Shown: positions 23,630-33,420, counted from the first letter of the stretch. The stretch: 64,000 nucleotides of DNA from Mesorhizobium huakuii (GCF_014189455.1 NZ_CP050296.1:496001-560000), one strand, 5' to 3'. Notes: a model not told the origin generated them from the sequence alone. Made by a program: numbers and translations.

Positions 23630-25835
23630 TCAGGAATCGGAGCCGAATTGTTGCTCCGCATATCCGGCATTCGCTTCCACCGCCGCTCCCGCCCGTTTGG
23701 CAAGAAAATCATCCGGTCTGCGCGATATCCGGCCATAGAAGTCGTGCAAGCCTGCCGGCAGGCTCGCGGCCTTGGCTTTGGCCGCCGCAATGATCTTTCG
23801 GCTGCGTGGCGAGCGCGAACGCAACGCCTCGACGATCTTGCCGTGGAGAAGCCGCAACTCCGCAAAATCCGGCGACGAGGCAACATTTTCATCGCCGACG
23901 ACGGCGTTGATCTTCGTCCTCGCGCTCTTTCCCTTGAGCTCCAGCGATCCCGCGTCGAGCACGGCCCAGCCTGCCAGCGATCGTACTGTGTCGTCGGACG
24001 CGAGGATGTCGAAATTCACCATCTTGCACGCTGTCTCGATACGCGCCGCGACGTTCACCGCGTCGCCAACAGCCGAATAGTTGAATCGTGACTCCGCCCC
24101 CATGTTTCCGACGCAGGCGATGCCGGTATGGATTCCGATACCGATGCGAACCGTCTGCCCGGCCCCGAATCCGAATGCATCGCTTTCGTTGAGGCGAGCA
24201 ATCGTCTCGCGCATGGCCAATGCCGCGCGGACGGCCTTGGCAGGATGATCTGCGACATCGACCGGGGCATTCCAAAAGGCCATGATCGAATCGCCGATGA
24301 ACTTGTCGAGTGTGCCTTCATTGGCGGTGACATGACGGCTGAGCGCGTCGAGAAGCGTGTTCAGAAACCGCACGACGGCTGTGGGCGGCAGTCTTTCGCT
24401 GATCTGGGTGAAGTTTCGCACATCGACAAACATCACGGTCAGCTCGCGGTCATCGCCGCCAAGACGAAGTGCGTCGCGCGTGTGCTCGATGCGGTAGAGA
24501 AGCGATGGCGACAAATATTGGCCGAAGGCCCGCCGGATCGCGCGCCGCTCCCGGTCCGTCACCAGGAAGCGGAAAGAGGTTGTCGCGAAATGCGTGATCG
24601 TGCCCATGACGATCGGCGCAAACGGGTCGAACAGCAGTCCCGCAAGCGAAAAGGCAAGCCATGACGCGACGAGCGCCAGGCCGGTGATCGCCAGGCCGCA
24701 GGCGAGCGCAATCGCGGGGCTTACGAAAATCGTGAGAACCACCAGAAGGCTGCCCAGCGTCGCGATCGACGCTATTTCCAGCCCGTTTGCCCAATCGGGC
24801 CGCGACAGATAGTGGCCGGACAGTATCTGTTCAACCATCTGCGCGTGGAGCGAGACGCCCGGCACGTTCTCACCGAGTGCCGTGACACGAATATCCTGCA
24901 GCCCGGCGGCGGAAGTGCCGACAAACACGATGCTGCCCTCTATCGCGGCCTTTGTTTCGGGCGAGACGCCGCCGGGTGCGAGCACGTCCTTTGCCGAAAC
25001 ATACCGTTCCGCCCTGTCGGGGCTGACATAGAGCCAGAGTTCGCCGGCCGAAGTCACCGGGACAACGAAGTCGCCGATCTTGACGGAGGTCATTATACCC
25101 GGCCGGTCCGGCGCGCCGGCAATGACGTAGGTGGAGGCGCCCTGCGCTACCCTTATGGCTTCAAGGGCAAGACCCGGATAAAGCTGTTCGCCATCCGTCA
25201 GAAAGAGCGGAGCTGCCCTCACCACGGCGGTCGATCTGCCCGGATTGAGGCTGATATGCCCGATGCCGGCGGCATTGGCCTCAAGCTGCGGCCGCAGCGG
25301 TGTGGCTGCCCTGACATGGGGAGGAGCATCGACCGGACTCTCCCCCCGTAAAGGCAATGCCAGCCTTCACTTGCGGCCGATAGTTGCCTTCGTTGGAGAT
25401 GCCGTAACCCAGGATAACTGGCTTGCCGGCGATCGATTGGGCGAAGATTTCGTCATTGTCGGGCAAGCGATCGAGCAAGGCAGGATCGACGCCTGGCACG
25501 GCGCGGACGACAGTGCGAGGCGACAGACGATCGGGCTCGGCGAAAACGATGTCGAATGCGATGGCAGCCGCACCAAGCTCCGTCAGTTTGTCGACCAGAG
25601 CCGCCATGCGATCCCTGGGCCACGGCCACTGCCCGAACTGCCGCAAGGAAGCCTCGTCGATGTCGACCACGCGGACGGGCATCGGCTCGAACCTGCGAGG
25701 TGCCAGTCTCTGATATTGGTCGAACGTCGCTTCGCGGGCCAGCCGCAACGGCTGCGGGTCGCTCGCCCGGACAATGGTAAGCGCCGCGACCAGCGACAAG
25801 CCCAGGATGACGCCAGCCAACTGCGCGCGTGTCAT
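23630..25835 (-). pseudogene. CHASE2-domain adenylate/guanylate cyclase, split by one extra base
   Basis: The N-terminal frame (25835 to about 25345) begins the CHASE2 sensor domain. The C-terminal frame (to 23630) has the rest of CHASE2, three membrane helices (about 335-410), and a class III cyclase domain with the metal site in Val-Met-Phe-Val-Asp-Val-Arg-Asn-Phe and Asp-Lys-Phe-Ile-Gly-Asp-Ser. The frames meet at a C6 run (25342-25347). Deleting one base gives a continuous 734-residue protein. It would make cAMP or cGMP in response to a periplasmic signal, perhaps sensed with the FecR protein opposite. Confidence 0.75.
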
Positions 25836-26088
25836 GGCTTCTGCACCAGTTGCTGTGCCGCGTACCCTTCCTGCATGGTCCCGCCCCGGGAAATGGCCTT
25901 TCGAGCCTCAGGCTAGGCTGCATTGTTCCCAGCGAATTAGCAATCGCTAACCTACCGCCCAACGGAGTAACGCAGGTCCAGCGCCGGCGATTTGCGTCGC
26001 CACGAAGAAGCTCGATCGGTTCCACATGATCGGCACCGGCGACGTCAAGCGTGCCGAGGATTGTCCCGAGGGCAACCCGATGCCGCGC
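25836..26088. other. Intergenic region with a relic of an aldo/keto reductase gene
   Basis: About 37 bases at 26036-26072 match the aldo/keto reductase gene near 16807 almost base for base, and would encode Gly-Asp-Val-Lys-Arg-Ala-Glu-Asp. The match stops on both sides, so it is a remnant. No other gene is supported between the cyclase gene and the sugar operon promoter. Confidence 0.45.
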
Positions 26089-26124
26089 TTGACTTGCTCA
26101 TATGTTTCATAATAAATCATACAT
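26089..26124 (+). promoter_or_regulatory. Promoter and operator of the sugar operon
   Basis: TTGACT (26089-26094) is a good -35, with TAAATC as a possible -10 at 26113-26118. Over the -10 lies an imperfect palindrome, ATGTTTCAT (26102-26110), five bases, then ATCATACAT (26116-26124), with 7 of 9 positions symmetric. It is a fitting site for the GntR-family regulator encoded in the operon. Confidence 0.5.
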
Positions 26125-26161
26125 AATAAGCTTAAAAAAGACGACGCATCTGGGAGCATCT

Positions 26162-27334
26162 ATGAAAATTACGGCCATCAAGGCGCTCGTCTGCAATGCG
26201 GAAATGCGCAACTGGGTTTTCGTTCGGGTCGAAACCGATGAGCCCGGTCTGTTTGGCTGGGGTGAGGCAACGCTGGAATGGAAGACACGTGCCGTCGTCG
26301 GCGCGCTTCAGGATCTTGAGGCACTGCTCGTCGGGCAGGATCCGCGCAATGTGGAGCAGTGCTACCAAATCCTGACGCGCCACGGTTTCTGGCGTCTCGG
26401 CGTCGAGGGAATGTCGGCTGTCAGCGGCATCGAGATCGCGCTCTGGGACATTCTGGGCAAGTCGCTGGGCGTCCCGGTCTGGCGGCTTCTCGGCGGCCAG
26501 GTCCGCGACCATCTGCGCACCTACACGCATCTCGGCCTCGGCGACATGAAGGCGGTCTATGAGAGCGGGTCGGCGGACACGATCGTCGAACGCGGACGCA
26601 TCGTCACGCAGGCCGGCTACGACGCGGTCAAGGTCGTCTGCATTCCCTACACCCACTATGTCTCGCCGGCGAAAGCGGTCGACTCCGTCGCCAACATGGT
26701 TGGCGCGCTGCGCGAGGCCGTCGGTCCCGATATCGACATCATGGTCGACTTTCACGGACGCCCGGCCTCCGTCAACGCGGCGATGGACTATCTCAAGGCG
26801 ATCGAACCGGCCCGCATCATGTTCGCCGAAGAGCCGGTGCCGCCCGAAGATGTCGCCGGCCTGGCGCATATCACCGCGCGATCGGCGATACCCATCGCAT
26901 CCGGCGAGCGGCTGATCGGGCGCCGCGAGTTCACGCAATCGATCGCGGCGCGCGCGTTCAACATTGCCCAGCCCGATATCTGCCATACTGGCGGTCTGCT
27001 CGAGACCAAGAAGATCGCGGCTCTGGCGGAAACCGCCGGCATCGGCCTTGCGCCGCACAACCCGCTCGGCCCGATCGCCGGCGTCGCGGCGCTTCACTTC
27101 GGCATATCGACGCCGAACGTCATCATCCAGGAGGAGATGTCGGGCGCGGTCGCCTGGTACGACGACGTCGTCACCTGGCCGATCGATCGCAAACCCGGCC
27201 GCTGGGACGTGCCCAATCTGCCGGGCCTTGGCGTCACCGTGAATGAAGATGTGATCGCGCGCCACCCCTTCAAGCAGGAAGTGCTGCATGCCCGCAACGC
27301 CGTCATGCCCGACGGCACCGTGGTCGATTGGTGA
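26162..27334 (+). CDS. Sugar-acid dehydratase, enolase superfamily (galactonate dehydratase-like)
   Basis: A 390-residue mandelate-racemase/muconate-lactonising-type enolase. Start 26162 is favoured by GGGAGCATCT before it. Visible: Glu-Val-(metal) positions in Met-Val-Asp-Phe-His-Gly-Arg, Phe-Ala-Glu-Glu-Pro-Val-Pro-Pro-Glu, and Ala-Ser-Gly-Glu-Arg, plus the base His in Leu-Ala-Pro-His-Asn-Pro-Leu-Gly-Pro. This pattern belongs to D-galactonate-type dehydratases, which turn an aldonate into 2-keto-3-deoxyaldonate. It is the first gene of the operon. The exact sugar acid is not certain. Confidence 0.82.
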   Translation: MKITAIKALVCNAEMRNWVFVRVETDEPGLFGWGEATLEWKTRAVVGALQDLEALLVGQDPRNVEQCYQILTRHGFWRLGVEGMSAVSGIEIALWDILGKSLGVPVWRLLGGQVRDHLRTYTHLGLGDMKAVYESGSADTIVERGRIVTQAGYDAVKVVCIPYTHYVSPAKAVDSVANMVGALREAVGPDIDIMVDFHGRPASVNAAMDYLKAIEPARIMFAEEPVPPEDVAGLAHITARSAIPIASGERLIGRREFTQSIAARAFNIAQPDICHTGGLLETKKIAALAETAGIGLAPHNPLGPIAGVAALHFGISTPNVIIQEEMSGAVAWYDDVVTWPIDRKPGRWDVPNLPGLGVTVNEDVIARHPFKQEVLHARNAVMPDGTVVDW

Positions 27335-27339
27335 GCGCC

Positions 27340-28116
27340 ATGACAGGCAGGCTTCAGGGAAAGACCGCAATCGTCACCGGCGCCGGCCAGGGCATTGGCG
27401 CCGCCACCGCCCGGGCCTTTGCGATGCAGGGGGCAAAGACCGTGATTGCCGAACTCAACGCGGCAACCGGCAAGGCGATCGCCGACGAATTGCGTGCCAA
27501 GGGCACTGATGCCCTTTTCGTCGAAACCGATGTCACCGACACAGCGGCAGTGGCCGACATGGTGGCAAGGACGATCGCGGCCTATGGCGGTGTCGATGTT
27601 CTCGTCAACAATGCCGGCGCCAATGTCTTCCACGAACCTTTGCTGATGCCGGACGAGGAATGGGACCGCTGTCTCAGGCTGGATCTCCAGGCCGCGTGGT
27701 TCTGCAGCAGGGCGGTGTTGCCGATGATGCTGGCGAAGGGTTCGGGGTCGATCGTCAACATAGCCAGTTGCCACGCCTTCAAGATCATTCCCCACACATT
27801 TCCCTATCCGGTCGCCAAGCATGCGCTGGTCGGCCTGACCCGCTCGCTCGGCATCGAATATGCGGCGCGCGGCATCCGCGTGAATGCGATCGCCCCCGGC
27901 TACATCGAGACACCGATCGCGGAAGCCTATTGGAACACCTTTCCAGACCCGGCCGAGGAGAAGCGGCGGGCCTACGATCTTCATCCGCCCAAGCGCATTG
28001 GCCGGCCGGACGAAGTTGCAATGACGGCGGTTTTCCTCGCTTCGGACGAAGCGCCGTTCATCAATGCCGAGACGATCACCATCGATGGTGGACGCTCGGT
28101 TCTCTACCACGACTGA
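27340..28116 (+). CDS. SDR oxidoreductase, probable sugar dehydrogenase
   Basis: A 258-residue classical SDR starting five bases after the dehydratase stop. It has Thr-Gly-Ala-Gly-Gln-Gly-Ile-Gly at the cofactor site, Asn-Asn-Ala-Gly-Ala, a catalytic Ser in Asn-Ile-Ala-Ser, Tyr-Pro-Val-Ala-Lys, and an Ile-Asp-Gly-Gly C-terminal motif. Given its place between an aldonate dehydratase and a sugar importer, it probably oxidises the imported aldose to its lactone, the first step of a non-phosphorylating route. That substrate is inferred. Confidence 0.82.
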   Translation: MTGRLQGKTAIVTGAGQGIGAATARAFAMQGAKTVIAELNAATGKAIADELRAKGTDALFVETDVTDTAAVADMVARTIAAYGGVDVLVNNAGANVFHEPLLMPDEEWDRCLRLDLQAAWFCSRAVLPMMLAKGSGSIVNIASCHAFKIIPHTFPYPVAKHALVGLTRSLGIEYAARGIRVNAIAPGYIETPIAEAYWNTFPDPAEEKRRAYDLHPPKRIGRPDEVAMTAVFLASDEAPFINAETITIDGGRSVLYHD

Positions 28117-28138
28117 CAACCAAGCAGGGAGGATCCAC

Positions 28139-29122
28139 ATGAAAACGACGACAAAGGCTCTGGCAACATTGGCGATACTGGCTGCCGGACTGATGGCCGG
28201 CGCGGCAAGCGCCGACGACATCAAGATCGGCTACATCAACAAGATGGGCGAGCATCCATGGTTCGTCGCCGAAGTCGGCGGCGCCAAGAAAGCGGCCGAG
28301 GCGGCCGGCGCCACCTTCGTGTCGCAAGACGTCCAGTTCGACTCCAATCTGACGATCACCACCTTCGACACGATGGTCGGCGACGGCGTCAAGGGCATCG
28401 CCATCGTCGTTCCCGACAAGGCGCTGGGACCGGTCATCGCCGAGAAGGCCAAGGCGGCGAAAATCCCGCTGGTGGCGGTCGATGACGATATCTACTACCA
28501 GGACGGCACCCAGGTCCCCTATGTCGGCATGAATGCCTACAATATCGGTGCGCGGGTAGGCGAAGAACTGGCCAAGCTCTACAAGGCCGACGGCTGGGCC
28601 GGCAAGGAGGTGCGTATCGCCTCGATCGAGGACCGCAAGGCCGACACCTGCATGCAGCGCAACAAGGGTGCCGAGGAAGCGTTCCTGAAGGCGGTGCCCG
28701 ATTTCAAGCCGGCAAACATCCTTCGCGTCCCCTATGACAACACGATGGTCAACGCCATCGACGTCATGACCACCACATTGACGGCCAATCCCGGCGTCAC
28801 CAACTGGATCTTCTATTCCTGCAACGATGACGGCGTGCTGGGTGCGTCGCGAGCGCTGGAAAATGCCGGCTATGCCGCGGACCAGGGCATGGGCATCGGC
28901 ATTGACGGCAGCCGCGCCTGCGAAGCTTTCGGATCAGGCAAGCCTTCGGCATTCCGTGGTACGATGTGGCTCAATTCGGCAAACCATGGCGCGCTGGCGG
29001 TGAAGATCCTGCTGGCCTCGATCAAGGACGGAACGAAGCTGCCCGTTCAGTCCTTCACCGACCCGGAATACATCACCGCCGGCAATTTTGCCTCGGACTA
29101 CAAGGCCAAGCTCTGCCACTGA
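28139..29122 (+). CDS. Sugar ABC transporter substrate-binding protein
   Basis: A 327-residue periplasmic binding protein of the pentose/hexose (AraF/RbsB) type. It has a signal peptide cut after Ala-Ser-Ala near residue 25, then Ile-Lys-Ile-Gly-Tyr-Ile-Asn-Lys, and the two-lobed fold with Val-Asp-Asp-Asp-Ile-Tyr and Asn-Asp-Asp-Gly-Val-Leu. AGGGAGGATCC precedes the start. It captures the sugar for the importer encoded next. L-arabinose-like ligand preference is suggested by its overall similarity but not proven. Confidence 0.85.
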   Translation: MKTTTKALATLAILAAGLMAGAASADDIKIGYINKMGEHPWFVAEVGGAKKAAEAAGATFVSQDVQFDSNLTITTFDTMVGDGVKGIAIVVPDKALGPVIAEKAKAAKIPLVAVDDDIYYQDGTQVPYVGMNAYNIGARVGEELAKLYKADGWAGKEVRIASIEDRKADTCMQRNKGAEEAFLKAVPDFKPANILRVPYDNTMVNAIDVMTTTLTANPGVTNWIFYSCNDDGVLGASRALENAGYAADQGMGIGIDGSRACEAFGSGKPSAFRGTMWLNSANHGALAVKILLASIKDGTKLPVQSFTDPEYITAGNFASDYKAKLCH

Positions 29123-29229
29123 GCCGGACCTGCGTCATGCGTCCCCAGGGGCGCATGACGCTTTCCAGTCGGCAGGTTCGCTGGCTGCAATGCCACCGAA
29201 CACGGATCGATCCTTGGGAGTGAGCCTTG

Positions 29230-30750
29230 ATGCAATCGGACTTCTTCTCGCTCGACGGCATATCGAAACGCTTCGGCGTCGTGCAGGCGCTCGACAACGT
29301 TTCGATCGCCTTCCGGCCAGGCGAGGTGCTCGCTCTGGTCGGCGAGAACGGGGCCGGCAAATCGACGATGATGCGCATTCTCGAGGGCGTGTTCGGACCG
29401 GACACCGGCACCGTGCGGCACGGTTCCACGCCGGTCGTTTTCGGCGAACCGCGCGACAGCCACCGGGCCGGAATACGCGTCATCCATCAGGAGCCGGAGA
29501 TCGTTCCGAACCTGACCGTGGCCGAGAACATTTTCGTCGGCGAATTGCCGCGCCTGGCAGGCGTCCTGCTCGACTGGCGCAAGCTGGAGGAGCAGACCAA
29601 CCGGGTGCTTGCGACCTTCGGCATGCAGCAGGACATGCGGCCACGCCAACTCTGCGGCACGCTCGGCCCGGCGCAACGCCAGATGATCGAGATCATGCGC
29701 GCCATCCGTGCCGGCGGCCGGCTGATCGCCTTCGATGAGCCGACCTCGTCACTGACCGATGATGAAGCGCGGCGCCTGTTTTCCGTCATCCGCCGGCTGC
29801 GCGAGGACGGCACGTCGATCATCTACATCTCGCACCGGCTGAACGAGGTCATCGACCTTGCCGACCGCATTGTCGTGTTGCGCGACGGCAGGCTGGTCGA
29901 CGATTCGCCGGCGGCCGGCGCCAGCGAGCAGACCATCGCCAAGCTCATGGTCGGCCGCGACATCGCCGATCTGTTCACCCGCGAGACCTGGCGGTCCGGG
30001 GAACAATTGCTTGATGTGGCGGGATTGACCACCGACCGCGTCAGCGATGTCAGCCTCAGGGTTCGTCGCGGCGAAGTGCTCGGCATCGCCGGCCTCATGG
30101 GTGCGGGCCGCTCCGAACTGGCAAAGGCGATTGTCGGCTATGACCGGCGCATCGCCGGCACCGTAGCCATGAACGGCGCGCCCGTTCTCCCCAACAGTCC
30201 GCATGCGGCGATCGTCGCCGGCATCGGCTTTGCTCCCGAAGACCGCAAGCACGAGGCGTTGCTGCTGTTCCGAAGCATTCTCGACAACGCAGCACTTTGC
30301 GTGCCCGACAAGACGTCGAGCTTCGGCTTCTTTAACCGGCGCAAGGCGCTGGAGATTGTCTCGCCGCTGGCAGCCAAGATGTCGATCAAGGCACCCAACC
30401 TCGACGAGCAGGTTTCGAAACTGTCGGGCGGCAATCAGCAGAAGGTCGTTCTGGCGCGCTGGCTTGCCCGGCAGCCGATGCTGCTCATCCTTGACGAACC
30501 GACGCGCGGCATCGACATCGGCGCCAAGGTGGAAATCTATCGGCTGATCGACGAGCTCGCGGCAAGCGGCATCGGCATCATCCTGATTTCCTCGGAAATG
30601 CCGGAACTGATCGGCCTCGCCGACAGGGTTCTTGTCATGGCGGGAGGCCGCATCACGGCAGAACTTGCCCGCCCCGGCATCGACGAGGCGACGATCCTCA
30701 AACACGCCATGCCGCAATCCGCACCAGCGCCCGGAGACCACTTTCAATGA
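29230..30750 (+). CDS. Sugar ABC transporter ATP-binding protein (two ATPase domains)
   Basis: A 507-residue tandem ATPase of the RbsA/AraG/XylG type. Domain 1 has Walker A Gly-Glu-Asn-Gly-Ala-Gly-Lys-Ser-Thr near residue 41 and Walker B before Glu-Pro-Thr-Ser-Ser. Domain 2 has a degenerate A loop (Gly-Leu-Met-Gly-Ala-Gly-Arg-Ser-Glu), the signature Leu-Ser-Gly-Gly-Asn-Gln-Gln-Lys, and Asp-Glu-Pro-Thr-Arg-Gly-Ile-Asp. The first domain has Gly-Thr-Leu-Gly-Pro-Ala-Gln where LSxGxxQ is usual, an unusual signature. It powers uptake. Its stop overlaps the permease start. Confidence 0.88.
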   Translation: MQSDFFSLDGISKRFGVVQALDNVSIAFRPGEVLALVGENGAGKSTMMRILEGVFGPDTGTVRHGSTPVVFGEPRDSHRAGIRVIHQEPEIVPNLTVAENIFVGELPRLAGVLLDWRKLEEQTNRVLATFGMQQDMRPRQLCGTLGPAQRQMIEIMRAIRAGGRLIAFDEPTSSLTDDEARRLFSVIRRLREDGTSIIYISHRLNEVIDLADRIVVLRDGRLVDDSPAAGASEQTIAKLMVGRDIADLFTRETWRSGEQLLDVAGLTTDRVSDVSLRVRRGEVLGIAGLMGAGRSELAKAIVGYDRRIAGTVAMNGAPVLPNSPHAAIVAGIGFAPEDRKHEALLLFRSILDNAALCVPDKTSSFGFFNRRKALEIVSPLAAKMSIKAPNLDEQVSKLSGGNQQKVVLARWLARQPMLLILDEPTRGIDIGAKVEIYRLIDELAASGIGIILISSEMPELIGLADRVLVMAGGRITAELARPGIDEATILKHAMPQSAPAPGDHFQ

Positions 30751-31736
30751 ACAGCCTCGAGCTTCGCGCATCGAAAGCGCAGACCGACGCCAGGGGCCTT
30801 GTGGAGCGCCTTGGCGTTCACAACATCAGCCTTCTGGTGGCGCTCGCCATTCTCGTTGTCATCTTCGGTTCGCTGCGCGGCGATGTGTTCTTCTCCAGCC
30901 GAAACCTGCTCAACATCGGTCTCGGCATCACCATTCTCGGCGTGCTGGCGATGAGCCAGACCGTGGTCATCGTCGGCGGCGGTCTCGATATCGCCGTCGG
31001 CGCCACTGTCGGTCTGACCACGGTCTCGACGGCAATGGCCATCCAGGCGACCGGGTCGCCGGCGGCCGGCATCGTTGCCGGCCTGGTGCTTGGCGGTCTT
31101 GCCGGTCTCGTCAACGGCATCATCATCACCTATGGGCGGGTCAACGCGGTCATTGCCACGCTCGGCACCATGGCGATCTTTCGCGGCATCGCCTTCATCA
31201 TGTCCGACGGCCAGTCGATCGCCATCTTCAGCGACACGTTCCGGTTCATCGGCATCGGACGCATCCTCGGCCTGCCGTTGCTGGTCTGGATTCTGGTGCT
31301 GACGGCGATCGCATTCCACCTCTTCCTCGCGCGCTCGATTGTCGGCCGCAACATCTATGCGCTCGGCGGCAATCCCGTGGTCGCTCGCTTCTCCGGCATC
31401 AACATCAACCGCTACCGCGTCGGCATCTACATCATGAGTGGCGTTGCCGCCGGATTGGCCGGGATCCTGCTGGCTGCCCGTACCGGTTCGGGTCAGCCCG
31501 TATCCGGATCCCAGGGCCTGGAACTCGAGGCCATCACCGCGGCCGTGCTGGGTGGCTGTGCCTTGCAGGGCGGCAAGGGCACGATTGTCGGCGCGCTGCT
31601 CGGCGTCGCCATCATTGGCGTGCTCAACAACGGAATGATACTGACGTCCGTGCCAACCTTCTATCAATTGCTTGCAAAAGGCTCACTGCTGATCCTTGCT
31701 GTGGTCATTGCCGAATACCACTTGAACAGGACATGA
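30747..31736 (+). CDS. Sugar ABC transporter permease (RbsC type)
   Basis: A 329-residue inner-membrane protein with about eight to ten hydrophobic helices. It contains the family-typical Gly-Gly-Gly-Leu-Asp-Ile-Ala-Val-Gly-Ala and Thr-Leu-Gly-Thr-Met-Ala-Ile-Phe-Arg-Gly-Ile near 75-155, and the EAA-like loop Gly-Gly-Asn-Pro-Val-Val-Ala-Arg-Phe-Ser-Gly-Ile. It forms the channel for the imported sugar. It overlaps both neighbours by four bases (ATGA), so ATPase, permease and regulator are translationally coupled. Confidence 0.88.
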   Translation: MNSLELRASKAQTDARGLVERLGVHNISLLVALAILVVIFGSLRGDVFFSSRNLLNIGLGITILGVLAMSQTVVIVGGGLDIAVGATVGLTTVSTAMAIQATGSPAAGIVAGLVLGGLAGLVNGIIITYGRVNAVIATLGTMAIFRGIAFIMSDGQSIAIFSDTFRFIGIGRILGLPLLVWILVLTAIAFHLFLARSIVGRNIYALGGNPVVARFSGININRYRVGIYIMSGVAAGLAGILLAARTGSGQPVSGSQGLELEAITAAVLGGCALQGGKGTIVGALLGVAIIGVLNNGMILTSVPTFYQLLAKGSLLILAVVIAEYHLNRT

Positions 31737-32539
31737 CGATGGGCGCGGCGACCGCTGCAATCGATCAAGGCAAGCAGGACCTTCCTGCCGGGGATGGCGC
31801 CACCTTGTCCCTGAAGGATCGCATCGCACGCGATCTCGGACAACGCATCCTCGCCGGCACCTACGCACAGCACGCGGTCCTGCCGACGGAGGCTGAACTG
31901 TGCGTCATCTACGGCGCCAGCCGCACAGCACTTCGCGATGCGCTGCTGACGCTTTCGGCCAAGGGCCTGATCGAGGCGCGCAAGCGGGCCGGCACGCGTG
32001 TGCGCGTGTCGAGCGAATGGAACAGGCTTGATGCGCAGGTTCTCGAATGGATGCGCGATATCGAGCCTGATCTCGATTTCGTCCGCGGCTTGATCGAGGC
32101 GCGGCTGGTCATCGAGCCGGCCGCCGCCCAGCTTGCGGCCAGGATGGCGACCTCGGGCGATCTCGCGGTGATCGAAGCCGCCTATGAGGCCATGCGCATT
32201 GCGCCGGAGGACGACCTCGCGGCCTGTCTCGATGCCGATGTCCGCTTTCATACCGCCATCCTGCGCGCCAGCCGCAACCCGGTTTTCGCCAATCTCGGCA
32301 ACATGCTGGCAGCCGCGCTCAGCTTCTCTTTCCGACTGACCACATCGGCCACCGCCAACTATCAGCAGACGCTCAGCGCCCATGGCGATGTGCTGGAAGC
32401 AATCCGCATGCGCAGGGTCGACGACGCTCACGACCAGATGAAGGCGCTGATCGGCATCGCCTCGAACGACCTTCTCGCCGTCGCGCGCAAGGGCCGCCAC
32501 CAACAGCCGGTCCCCGCTGCCGGTGCCGATCCCATCTGA
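31733..32539 (+). CDS. GntR-family regulator, FadR type
   Basis: A 268-residue regulator whose ATG overlaps the permease stop. An alternative start is 31739. The N-terminal winged helix has Ile-Ala-Arg-Asp-Leu-Gly-Gln-Arg-Ile and Leu-Pro-Thr-Glu-Ala-Glu-Leu-Cys-Val-Ile-Tyr-Gly-Ala-Ser-Arg-Thr-Ala-Leu-Arg-Asp-Ala-Leu. The C-terminal FCD domain has a metal-type His in Val-Arg-Phe-His-Thr-Ala-Ile. Such proteins repress sugar-acid operons and release on binding a pathway intermediate. The palindrome at 26102-26124 is the likely target. Confidence 0.85.
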   Translation: MTMGAATAAIDQGKQDLPAGDGATLSLKDRIARDLGQRILAGTYAQHAVLPTEAELCVIYGASRTALRDALLTLSAKGLIEARKRAGTRVRVSSEWNRLDAQVLEWMRDIEPDLDFVRGLIEARLVIEPAAAQLAARMATSGDLAVIEAAYEAMRIAPEDDLAACLDADVRFHTAILRASRNPVFANLGNMLAAALSFSFRLTTSATANYQQTLSAHGDVLEAIRMRRVDDAHDQMKALIGIASNDLLAVARKGRHQQPVPAAGADPI

Positions 32540-32544
32540 GTTCG

Positions 32545-33420
32545 ATGATCCGGACCATTGAAATTCGAAATGGCGACCTGTCCGCCGAAATCGTTCCGTC
32601 GCTTGGCGCCGGTCTGGCGCGGTTCGACCATGGCCGCACGCCGCTGTTCAGGCCATGGCCTGACGGCGGCAGCACGAACCCATTCGATCTCGCCTGCAAC
32701 CTGCTCGTGCCATGGTCAAATCGCATCTCGGGCGGCGGCTTCGCCTTCGACAACACATTCCACGAATTGTCCCCCAACGTTGCCGGCGAGCCCTTTCCCA
32801 TTCACGGCAATGGATTTTCAAGCGCATGGGACGTCGACTCCTTGATGCCGGACAAAGCCACGCTGTCGCTCGTCAGCGAAGGGCCCGGTCCATATCGGTA
32901 TTGCGCCGAGGTGATCTACGCCCTGACCGAACGGGCGCTCGATCTGCAGCTTCAGGTCCTCAACGGGGCGCCGGTCAGGCTGCCGTTCGGGCTCGGCATC
33001 CATCCGTGGTTGCCAAGAACGGCCCTGACAACGCTTCATGCCCCGGCGTCACAGGTATGCCTGGAACTGCCCAGCCATCTCCCCGACAGGTTCGAGGATG
33101 TCGCAACCTGTCCCGATTGGGATTTCGCCACGCCGGCCGCCTTGCCCGGCGGTTGGATCAACAATGCTTTTGCCGGCTGGGCCGGCGTCGCTTCCCTATT
33201 TTGGCCAGAGCAAAATCGCGGCCTCAGGATCGAAGCATCCCCGGCCCTGAGCTTCTATCTCATCTATTCGCCATCGCAGGCGAGCGACTTCGTCTGTTTC
33301 GAGCCGGTCAGTCATGTCGTGGATGCCCACAATCGCGGTTCGGTCGACAAGTGGAACGGATTGTCGGTGCTTGGCCCTGGCGAGAGCCTGGTGGCCAGTT
33401 GCAGCTTCGCTGTCATATAG
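32545..33420 (+). CDS. Aldose 1-epimerase family protein
   Basis: A 291-residue galactose-mutarotase-fold protein. It has Asn-Arg-Ile-Ser-Gly-Gly-Gly-Phe near residue 60, Ile-His-Gly-Asn-Gly-Phe near 90, His-Pro-Trp-Leu-Pro-Arg near 153, and the Glu in Phe-Glu-Pro-Val-Ser-His near 252. These fit the aldose 1-epimerase active site. It interconverts alpha and beta anomers and so feeds the dehydrogenase. It starts five bases after the regulator and ends the operon. Confidence 0.82.
   Translation: MIRTIEIRNGDLSAEIVPSLGAGLARFDHGRTPLFRPWPDGGSTNPFDLACNLLVPWSNRISGGGFAFDNTFHELSPNVAGEPFPIHGNGFSSAWDVDSLMPDKATLSLVSEGPGPYRYCAEVIYALTERALDLQLQVLNGAPVRLPFGLGIHPWLPRTALTTLHAPASQVCLELPSHLPDRFEDVATCPDWDFATPAALPGGWINNAFAGWAGVASLFWPEQNRGLRIEASPALSFYLIYSPSQASDFVCFEPVSHVVDAHNRGSVDKWNGLSVLGPGESLVASCSFAVI

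Noticed and set aside
26132..27370. 412-codon minus-strand frame
   Set aside because: It is antisense to the sugar-acid dehydratase, whose active-site motifs are clear.
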